Shown one piece after another: positions 56,001 through 64,000 of a stretch of 64,000 bases of DNA; position 1 is the stretch's first letter, and every line of letters begins with the position of its first letter. This DNA is from Antedon bifida. Lineage: Eukaryota; Echinodermata; Crinoidea; Comatulida; Antedonidae. The notes beneath the pieces were generated by a model that saw nothing but the letters and a program-made list of their open reading frames with translations, ran no database searches and was not told the DNA's origin. Both the position numbers and the translations under genes were made by a program. The DNA lies in contig OY727096.1 in assembly GCA_963402885.1 (NCBI GenBank), forward strand, positions 20,937,820-21,001,819, written 5' to 3'.

Positions 56001-57917
56001 ATTATTTTCATTTTAAAAAAGACCTATTTTTCACCATTTTCAGAACTTTTGTAAAATAAATGTGCGCATTTTGTCATTTTTAACGTGCTCGTATAGCGTT
56101 ATTTTAAGTCGGAACTGACTCAAATTTGGTGAATGTACTAAGGATGGTGAGTAGAATGAGATTTTTAAAAAAATTCATATTTTTTACGCTTTTTAAGTAT
56201 CGCGCGCGCAAAAACGCATTTTTGCGCAGTAATTTTTTGAAACACGCAAATGGCCTAATTCATGCTCTAAATTGATCAAAACTTAATTTTGAGCGTTTTA
56301 AATTTTTAACGCGCGATATCACGCGCATGAACCTACGTGCGCGTGCGTTTTTATTTGCTAATATTTTTACCCTTGATCTGAAGTTTACGTGTAGTGAATT
56401 TCATTAATATGTGATAATGAATTATGGAGATATGATTGATAATGTGATTTCGCAAAATGGCGTATAAATGTCGTCACGGATGAGTGATCACGCTGGAAAG
56501 CTTATTAGGATTAAGTTGTATTATTTGAAAGATATTCTGAAATTTTTGTAATCATTGACATTAAACTTTTTGAGATAATTGTTACACAAAATAGTGTACA
56601 GAAACAATAAAAAGAAAAAAAATAATAAAAAAAAAAATAATAATAAAGATTTTATACAATAACAATAGGTGATCATTTTATTCTAAATGATCACCTAATA
56701 AATCCAACCAAAAACCCATTGGTTGGCAGCCAATTTGAACAAATTAAATTTAATTTAATTACAGTTTTTCATATAAATCATTATTTTCAGATCTAATTTT
56801 TGGTCAAAGTGAATAACTGATAAATGGCAACAAAAATTTGAAAAAAATTATTTTTTTCAGGTTGACAATATATCTTTAAAAGAAACGCTTCATGCTTATA
56901 CCAGTTGTTTTACTGCGTTTATTTATCAATGTTTGCTTAAGTCAAGATTAAGCAGTGCTTAAATGAAACTGATGCTGTTTGCCTTATAGGAAGGTGATCT
57001 AATAAAAAAATATGCACAAATAGTTATAAACGGAGGTCCAAGTGCTTGTTTAGAGAGCGCTCATTGCCACCTCTCTACACACCTAGGCACCCCAAGTTTT
57101 TGTTAGCCTACACCCCTAGAAAAAATGATTCAGGTGTACCGTTGCAAATTTACTGCGTCCAAAATGGCCATCATTTCATATCTCAAACCTATTATTGTTC
57201 GTAACTCAATAAATATGATATGTATTTTATTGAGAATATATGAGAACAATATTTTTATAGCTTAAAGTTATGAGATGGTATATGCCAAAAAGATGTTGAT
57301 TTTTTGCTAATGATATTTTGGTTCAATAAAAGCTATCTAGTAAAATGATTACACAAAATTCATATTTTATTAGAAAGATAATGTTATTGTAATGTATTTA
57401 CCTGAAGAAACTGTAATTTAAAGCAAAAAAAAATATTGGCTGCCAGCCATGTGGGTTTTTGGTTGAATTGTTACCATTTATTTTGTCATTTTATAAGTTT
57501 TATGTTTTTGGGAGACAATACATCTTTTAATGTCAAAATCATTTTTTCCTGAAAACTCACTCATCTCCGTTGATTATTGACTGATGCAGTATTACACACA
57601 AACACATTAATCGATTTTATAGTATAGTATTATAGTAGTAGTATAGTATAGTTTTCTTGTTTATTGTGTTGTTGTTTTTATTTCTAATGTTGGTGATGGA
57701 TCAAACGACACTGATAACGTTTGGAATTTCGTATTTCGGATTTCGTCGTTACACATTTTTAACGGTTATGTTTTTACAGATTGTTCAACAATTAATTCCC
57801 TCATGTTTTTCAGATTGCTGCGATTGCCCGTTTATTGAGGATATCCTTGCAAAAATTAGCAAAAACCAATCAAGAGGACAAAGATCACGACACATATTCA
57901 ATATTATAAATGTATAA
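52958..57917 (+). CDS. Predicted small secreted cysteine-rich protein, plus strand
   Basis: Exons 52958-53018 (phase 1 donor G|GTGAGT), 54799-54965 (acceptor ttttcaccag, donor GAG|GTAAAA) and 57780-57917 (acceptor gtttttacag) give 121 residues. Exon 1 is a signal peptide (SAFVICLLLICLLACC). Exon 2 carries HCMKECTKRLSRKVCRPKC, spacing CX3CX8CX3C, followed by a Lys/Glu-rich tail with possible basic cleavage sites (KRK, KRE). Exon 3 adds CFSDCCDC. A second acceptor at 57814 reads another frame and ends at 57909, giving 107 residues and a Cys-free helical C terminus. CX3C...CX3C is the spacing of helical-hairpin peptides, but no family is recognised. The exon plan resembles the minus-strand gene at 43809-48307. 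Confidence 0.5.
53876..53944 (-). tRNA. Degenerate tRNA-Val(UAC)-like sequence
   Basis: 69 nt on the minus strand. Acceptor arms ATAAAGT and GCTTTAG pair at six of seven positions; the T arm is CGAGTTCGATTCTCG; the anticodon loop CATACAA sits on a TCTA/TAGA stem. Loop position 33 is A rather than the invariant U and the D arm is about two bases short, so this is probably a pseudogene or a SINE head rather than a working tRNA. Confidence 0.4.
54300..54505. mobile_element. 'GGTTCCCACTAG...acgcaacgcaa' MITE, copy 3
   Basis: Ends agcgtggttcacactag and ctagtgggaaccaagct, TTA on each side. The right arm has a short internal tandem expansion (cgttgcgtagattgcgtta x3). Confidence 0.85.
54799..54965 (+). 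CDS. Exon 2 of plus-strand secreted gene (CX3C-X8-CX3C)
   Basis: Strong pyrimidine tract and acceptor; 167 nt open in the phase set by exon 1. Encodes SGQHCMKECTKRLSRKVCRP and KCSR, then a charged tail ending KDKISGE. Reading through the donor would add only VKANFT before a stop at 54986. Confidence 0.55.
54984..57529. mobile_element. Composite inverted-repeat transposon filling an intron
   Basis: Left end taaagatgtattatccccca and right end gggagacaatacatctttta are inverted copies; a second right-end-like sequence lies near 56866-56880. Inner inverted blocks at 56698-56730 and 57438-57470 (ccaaccaaaaaccca and complement) suggest two related elements fused or nested. No transposase frame. Related fragments lie at 30765-30915 and 63060-63256. 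It starts 18 bp after exon 2 of the secreted gene and makes up nearly all of the intron. Confidence 0.6.
57780..57917 (+). CDS. Exon 3 of plus-strand secreted gene, two candidate acceptors
   Basis: From 57780: IVQQLIPSCFSDCCDCPFIE followed by DILAKISKNQSRGQRS and a stop at 57917. From 57814 in another frame: IAARLL-like helix (IAAIARLLRISLQKLAK) ending DTYSIL at 57909. Both acceptors are good; the first adds cysteines, as expected for a secreted disulfide protein. Confidence 0.35.
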   Translation: MVQQLIPSCFSDCCDCPFIEDILAKISKNQSRGQRSRHIFNIINV

Positions 57918-58029
57918 ATGTAAACAATTTTCTTTATTTTCGATAATATTGATATATAGACAATTTTTAACTTAATTATAGATTAGCTAAAATGCTTTAA
58001 AGGACACTTCAAAAGTAAACTTTTTCTCT

Positions 58030-58174
58030 AGCTCTGTCTACTCTATCAAATTTATGTGACAAAAAAAATATATAATGGACATGATGATGTAATATCAATA
58101 CCACATTTGGGCATATCACTACCATATTTGGATACATTACACTCACAAACTAGTTTGATAGTGTAGACAGAGCT
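58030..58174. mobile_element. MITE copy 15, AGCTCTGTCTACAC family
   Basis: Both ends present (agctctgtctactctatcaa, gatagtgtagacagagct), middle somewhat worn. Confidence 0.8.
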
Positions 58175-58442
58175 TAACAGGTAATAGTGCTAATCCACTA
58201 TGCAAACATATCACAAAGTAAAAAAGTAATACTAATTGTGTTAAGACTATATATTTTGTATTGCTGATACTGTAAACATTTAAACCTTGTTATTCGCTTA
58301 AAGTCTTTTTTTTAATATTAAATGCAGAATGAAAGTTGCTCTAGTTAAACGAAACGAAATGCTTTCTACCAAAAGAAACTGTTCATGTTATTTACGCGTC
58401 TTTTGCTCTGTATCTGCGTCTATTTCTTTGTCACATGGCTTA

Positions 58443-58598
58443 AGCTTGGTTCCCACCTAGGACGCAACGCAAGGAATTAACGCAGCGCAAGCGTGTTGAC
58501 CAATGACAAGCGACAGTTCAAATAATCCATCGTTTGTGAGTGGTCAACTCATGTTGCGTTACGTCCTTGTGTTGCGTCTCTAGTGGGTATACCAAGCA
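58443..58598. mobile_element. 'GGTTCCCACTAG...acgcaacgcaa' MITE, copy 4
   Basis: Ends agcttggttcccacctag and ctagtgggtataccaagca, TTA flanks; inner stem gacgcaacgcaagg pairs with the right arm. Confidence 0.8.
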
Positions 58599-59609
58599 TT
58601 ACGCAGCACTGTCTTATTTTGATGATAGCCGTTATGTATAGCCGTATGTTGTTTTGTACTCTTCATTTCCTTTGCCAATACACTCGATTAATTATTCTAT
58701 TAGCATAGTCTACAATAACCTGCTTTTTATAATAAAGTAAAAATTAGCATTGATCAAACTACACAATGAAGCACAGTGAAAGACTTTCACAGTGCAGACA
58801 ATTAATGGCACCATGCTACTATTGTGTATTCTCTAGTACCCGTCAATAAAACACGCTGTTAAACAATATTAACAATATTTGTTGGCTGTAGAACTACATA
58901 AAACTGTAATTAAACGTTATCTGAATATTATCAAATAAATTAACCGCAGAATACTATGAATAACGCGTTGCTCTCCGCTTAGCAACGTGTTCAGCATTTG
59001 GTACAAGAACGATCAAAGAGAGCATTGCTGTATTTAGTATTTTTTGTCAGCAGTTAGGCTACCACTTGTATACAATATTTCGATAAGCACTTTTTGTGCG
59101 AAATGATACTGTATGTAGGCCTAACGTACGTGCAAATGAGTTTCCTATTACAAATAGGCCTACATATTGACAAAAAAACAATACAATATGGTCAAATGAT
59201 GTATCATGTTAGCAACTTTTGTTTCGGAGTAAACCAAGAATGAACATTATCGACCACCAATCGATAGTGAACGGTGTATTCTGCATTCGCGCGCAGATTA
59301 ATTGTTTGTTTTTAAACAATTCACTCCTCCCAGGGAGATATGGCCTATTATGTAGTTTATAATTCACATGAACACATGATAGTACGTTATGTGAGCATTG
59401 TTGTACTGTAATATACCTTTCGAGAAACAAAATCGGAGATTCTAAAGATTAATTAATACCTAAAAGAAAATGATAAAAGTCATTAAAAACAGAGATATCA
59501 AAAGGTTAATTGACCAATGTTTTTTGATTGATTGACAAGTTAAAAAAAAATCCTATTTCTAATCAATTATGAGAGCTATTAAATTTTTACAGCAAACATA
59601 GTACAGGAA

Positions 59610-62600
59610 TTTTTTTTAATGACCAAAATATCGGCTTTTCAAAATATATATTGAGGTAACATGCGCAGAACGTCTGCGCATGTCAAATTATGATATGGTA
59701 ACCAGTTATGTCAAAATATAAAAGGTTCGAAATTTGGCCATTCATTTTCCGTAAAAATTCGTACAGGGAAATTTTCGAAAAATGGCAAAATATCGGTTTT
59801 TCAAAATATATATTGACGTAACATTTGCAGAACACATTATGTGTGTCTATGCATGTAAATTATGATGATAATAGTAACCAAATTGACATGCGTAGAACAC
59901 ATTATTTGCCTCTGCGCATTTTTCACAAATTTCCCTGTACTATTGAGTACATCATTTTTTTTAAATGACCAAATTTCGAACTTTTTATTTTCCGATATAA
60001 CTGGTTACTATAGCATACTTGCCATGCGCAGGTAACATTTTTTACTCTGCGCATGTTATTTATGATATAACCATTTTTCGAAAATTTCCCTGTACAATAG
60101 TACAGGGATTTTTCAGAAAATAGTCAAATTTGGACCTTTTTATTTTTCGATATAACTGGTTACTATAGCACAATTGACGTGCGCAGAAAACATTATTCGA
60201 CTCTGCGCATGTTAATTATTATATAGTAACCAAAAAATAAAAGGGTCGAAAATTGGCAATTTTTATTTTTGATATAACTGGTTACTATAGCACAATTACC
60301 ATGCGCAGAACACATTATTCGACCCTGTGCATGTTAATTATGATATAGTATGGAACTATTCCATGGATATAGTAACCAGTTATGGCAAAAAATAAAAGGG
60401 TCGAAAATTGGCCATTTTTATTTTCGATATAATTGGTTACTATAGCACAATTGACGTGCGCAGAACACATTATTTGACTCTGCGCATGTTAATTATGATA
60501 TAGTAACCAGTTATGCCAAAAAATAAAAGGGTCGAAAATTGGCTATTTTTCGAAAATTTCCCTGTACTATAGTACAGGGATTTTTTTTCAAAAAGTAGTC
60601 AAATTTCGACCTTTTTATTTTTCGATATAACTGGTTACTATAGCACAATTGACATGCGCAGAACAAATTATTCGACTCTGCGCATGTTAATTATGATATA
60701 GCATGGAACTATTCCATGGATATAGTAACCAGTCATGGCAAAAAATAAAAGGGTCGAAAATTGGCCATTTTTTTCTCTCTATAGCAGAATTGACGTGCGC
60801 AGAACACATTATTCGACTCTGCGCATGTTAATTATGATATAGTAACCAGTTATGGCAAAAAATAAAAGGATCGAAAATTGGCTATTTTTCGAAAATTTCC
60901 CTGTACTATAGTACAGGGATTTTTTTCAAAAAGTAGTCAAATTTCGACCTTTTTATTTTTCGATATAACTGGTTACTATAGCACAATTGACATGCGCAGA
61001 ACAAATTATTCGACTCTGCGCATGTTAATTATGATATAGCATGGAACTATTCCATGGATATAGTAACCAGTTATGGCAAAAAATAAAAAGGTCGAAAATT
61101 GGCTATTTTTCGAAAATTTTCCCGTACTATAGTACAGGGATTTTTTCAAAAAGTAGCCAAATTTCGACCTTTTTATTTTTCGATATAATTGGTTACTATA
61201 GCACAATTGACGTGCGCAGAACACATTATTTGACTCTGCGCATGTTAATTATGATATAGTAACCAGTTATGCCAAAAAATAAAAGGGTCGAAAATTGGCT
61301 ATTTTTCGAAAATTTCCCTGTACTATAGTACAGGGATTTTTTTCAAAAAGTAGTCAAATTTCGACCTTTTTATTTTTCGATATAACTGGTTACTATAGCA
61401 CAATTGACATGCGCAGAACAAATTATTCGACTCTGCGCATGTTAATTATGATATAGCATGGAACTATTCCATGGATATAGTAACCAGTTATGGCAAAAAA
61501 TAAAAGGGTCGAAAATTGGCCATTTTTTTCTCTCGATATAATTGGTTACTATAGCAGAAATGACGTGCGCAGAACACATTATTCGACTCTGCGCATGTTA
61601 ATTATGATATAGTAACCAGTTATGGCAAAAAATAAAAGGATCGAAAATTGGCTATTTTTCGAAAATTTCCCTGTACTATAGTACAGGGATTTTTTTCAAA
61701 AAGTAGTCAAATTTCGACCTTTTTATTTTTCGATATAACTGGTTACTATAGCACAATTGACATGCGCAGAACAAATTATTCGACTCTGCGCATGTTAATT
61801 ATGATATAGCATGGAACTATTCCATGGATATAGTAACCAGTTATGGCAAAAAATAAAAAGGTCGAAAATTGGCTATTTTTCGAAAATTTCCCTGTACTAT
61901 AGTACAGGGATTTTTTTCAAAAAGTAGTCAAATTTCGACCTTTTTATTTTTCGATATAACTGGTTACTATAGCACAATTGACATGCGCAGAACAAATTAT
62001 TCGACTCTGCGCATGTTAATTATGATATCTCATGGAACTATTCCATGGATATAGTAACCAGTCATGGCAAAAAATAAAAGGGTCGAAAATTGGCCATTTT
62101 TTTCTCTCGATATAATTGGTTACTATAGCAGAATTGACGTGCGCCGAACACATTATTCGACTCTGCGCATGTTAATTATGATATAGTAACCAGTTATGGC
62201 AAAAAATAAAAGGATCGAAAATTGGCTATTTTTCGAAAATTTTCCTGTACTATAGTACAGAGATTTTTTTCAAAAAGTAGTCAAATTTCGACCTTTTTAT
62301 TATTCGATATAACTGGTTACTATAGCACAATTGACATGCGCAGAACAAATTATTCGACTCTGCGCATGTTAATTATGATATAGCATGGAACTATTTTATG
62401 GATATAGTAACCAGTTATGGCAAAAAATAAAAAGGTCGAAAATTGGCTATTTTTCGAAAATTTTCCCGTACTATAGTACAGGGATTTTTTCAAAAAGTAG
62501 CCAAATTTCGACCTTTTTATTTTTCGATATAACTGGTAACTATAGCACAATTTACATGCGCAGAACACATTATTCGACTCTGCGCATGTTAATTATGATA

Positions 62601-63010
62601 TAGTAACCAGTTATGGCAAAAAATAAAAGGATCGAAAATTGGCTATTTTTCGAAAATTTCCCCGTACTATAGTACAGGGATTTTTTCAAAAAGTAGCCAA
62701 ATTTCGACCTTTTTATTTTTCGATATAACTGGTTACTATAGCACAATTGACGTGCGCAGAACACATTATTCGACTCTGCGCATGTTAATTATGAAATAGT
62801 AACCAGTTATGGCAAAAAAAAAAGGATCGAAATTTGGCTATTTTTCAAAAAATAGCCAAATTTCGACCTTTTTATTTTTCGATATAACTGGTTACTATAG
62901 CACAATTGACATGCGCAGAACAAATTATTCGACTCTGCGCATGTTAATTATGATATAGTAACCAGTTATGGCAAAAAAAAAAGGGTCGAAAATTGGCTAT
63001 TTTTCGAAAA
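59610..63010. repeat. 3.4-kb satellite of nested palindromes
   Basis: Tandem array whose units are themselves inverted repeats. One centre is CCCTGTACTATAGTACAGGG (60088, 60560, 60899, 61121, 61316, 61669, 61890, 62243, 62465, 62661, some with one or two changes). The other is catgcgcag...ctgcgcatg. Arms between centres (gtcgaaaattggctattttt and complement; tatagtaaccagttat and complement) match in inverse. Centre spacing runs about 339, 222, 195, 353, 221, 353, 222, 196, a higher-order pattern. Several open frames here are repeat artefacts. Confidence 0.95.
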
Positions 63011-63059
63011 TTATGGTAACAAAATAGAAAAGTCACAATTTGGAAAAAAAATGCCTGTA

Positions 63060-63256
63060 GTATTATAGTACAGTAATGAAAAAACAATGTTTTTTGTTGA
63101 ATTTAACCATTATTTTTTTCTTACTGTATTATCGGTAATAATTAATTTTTTTTCGTTCTTTTTTTTCTATGGAAATGATTAACTTTATTAAGCCTATTTA
63201 AGTCTGATTTTATTAATCTTCATTTTTTCATGTTTTTGGGGACAATATATCTTTAA
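63060..63256. mobile_element. Right end of the 'gtccccaaaaacatg' transposon family
   Basis: Ends catgtttttggggacaatat then atcttta, the inverted form of the left end at 54984, and follows the satellite directly. The satellite may therefore have expanded inside such an element; no matching left end was found. Confidence 0.4.
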
Positions 63257-63516
63257 GTTTACCATCATTATGTTTAACATTATCACGACTCTAAAAAGAA
63301 AACATTTGCTTAAATAATGTAAATAAATATAAAATATATAAATATACTGTATTATAAAATAAATTTCAGATATATTCCTTAATTAAAGAGTGGAGGGTGT
63401 ATGGGTCCTTCCGAATCCAACTTATGTATATTCACAAATCTGTATTTAGAAATATGTACACATTAAAAAAACTAAGTGTCGAAAATTGGCAATTTAATTG
63501 GCCAAATTTATAACTT

Positions 63517-63522
63517 TTTATT
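63517..63522 (-). terminator. Poly(A) signal of ZDHHC4
   Basis: AATAAA on the minus strand, 38 nt downstream of the ZDHHC4 stop codon. Confidence 0.6.
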
Positions 63523-63559
63523 GTTATTTAAAAAAATAAATAATTTTAAAAACTATAAA

Positions 63560-63907
63560 TCACAGACTCTTTTCTTTACATGGAAATAAGATTTCTTTAA
63601 AATTGCTGGAGAATCCATGATCATAAAATTGACTGGCTCCCTCTATGGTTAGCATGTGCTGTGGTACTGCACATTTTATCTTGTTTTTGGAATGTCTTGT
63701 CCTTCTCTTGTTGTTTGTTCTGTGTATGTGTTCGTTTGTAGCAATGTTTTTTTCAGATTTTAAAGCCGCTTTCTTATATCTCTCGTTTGTTGTCTGGTTG
63801 GTGAGAGCGAGGTACAGATGGTAGATTGTAAATCCACCAATTAGAAATGAAAGAAGTCCTAACGCAGTCGTGAGGAAAACCACGAGCGGGTACTCCATGA
63901 ATAAATG
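63560..63907 (-). CDS. ZDHHC4: ZDHHC4 palmitoyltransferase, terminal coding exon (partial gene)
   Basis: The minus-strand exon begins after acceptor tgttttcag at 63908 in phase 0 and ends with a stop at 63560: 115 residues. It encodes the last membrane helix (YPLVVFLTTALGLLSFLIGG), then HLYLALTNQTTNERYK, whose TTNE is the TTxE motif that follows the final helix in DHHC S-acyltransferases. A variable basic insert is followed by YDHGFSSNFKEILFPCKEK, matching the human ZDHHC4 end (HGLRSNLQEIFLPAFPCHE). The catalytic DHHC cysteine lies in exons beyond the right edge. AATAAA (minus) at 63522-63517, 38 nt past the stop, is a good poly(A) signal. The family transfers palmitate to cysteines of membrane proteins; ZDHHC4 is reported at the Golgi, acting on CD36. 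Confidence 0.85.
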   Translation of the reverse strand, partial: HLFMEYPLVVFLTTALGLLSFLIGGFTIYHLYLALTNQTTNERYKKAALKSEKNIATNEHIHRTNNKRRTRHSKNKIKCAVPQHMLTIEGASQFYDHGFSSNFKEILFPCKEKSL

Positions 63908-64000
63908 CTGAAAACAATGTAATAACAAAACATAGTGATAATCAATAGTCAAATATATATATACATATTCATATACATGGTTTGATTTTTGTATCTGTTA

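Larger units (their letters stand above)
57918..59609. other. Gene-free stretch after the secreted gene
   Basis: Holds MITE copy 15 and GCGTTGCG MITE copy 4; no coding exon recognised. Confidence 0.5.

Noticed and set aside
61006-62764. Several 60-72 codon frames on both strands
   Set aside because: Near-identical readings of the palindromic satellite, same peptide in each copy and on both strands.

Overview
The window is AT-rich, intron-rich animal DNA. Gene content and structure suggest a marine invertebrate deuterostome, most likely an echinoderm. This rests on deuterostome-like SGSM3 and ZDHHC4 protein sequence, long repeat-filled introns and many recurrent 'taggcctac' words; no species can be named from the sequence alone.

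Layout. (1) Positions 1-1631, minus strand: a long open coding exon of an MFSD6/MFSD6L-like membrane transporter that runs off the left edge. (2) Positions 4544-38712, plus strand: a complete SGSM3 (RUTBC3/CIP85) gene. I could place 22 coding exon slots with every splice phase consistent, giving 792 residues in the order TBC RabGAP, SH3, RUN. Two slots are duplicated. One has two 94-nt exons (21503-21596 and 22489-22582) that are almost certainly mutually exclusive. The last coding exon exists twice (32641-32712 and 38641-38712), each 72 nt with its own stop. Two introns use GC-AG boundaries. (3) Positions 43809-48307, minus strand: a previously unrecognised small secreted cysteine-rich gene (three exons), whose last reading frame runs into a MITE. 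(4) Positions 52958-57917, plus strand: a second small secreted cysteine-rich gene with the same exon plan and a CX3C...CX3C core, its second intron filled by a composite transposon. (5) Positions 63560-63907, minus strand: the terminal coding exon of ZDHHC4.

Repeats dominate the rest. There are 15 copies of one ~130-160 bp palindromic MITE (AGCTCTGTCTACAC ends, TAA target duplications), at least five other inverted-repeat families (one nested in another), two tRNA-derived SINEs, a truncated LINE 3' end, a tRNA-Val-like relic, eight or more minisatellites, and a 3.4-kb satellite at 59610-63010 built of nested palindromes with a higher-order period. I saw no CRISPR, rRNA or intact autonomous transposon, and no clear retroviral or Polinton-type element.

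The transporter, the RabGAP adaptor and the palmitoyltransferase all act on membranes, but nothing indicates shared regulation. The most novel items are the SGSM3 exon duplications, which could give four C-terminal isoforms, and the pair of secreted cysteine-rich genes between SGSM3 and ZDHHC4.
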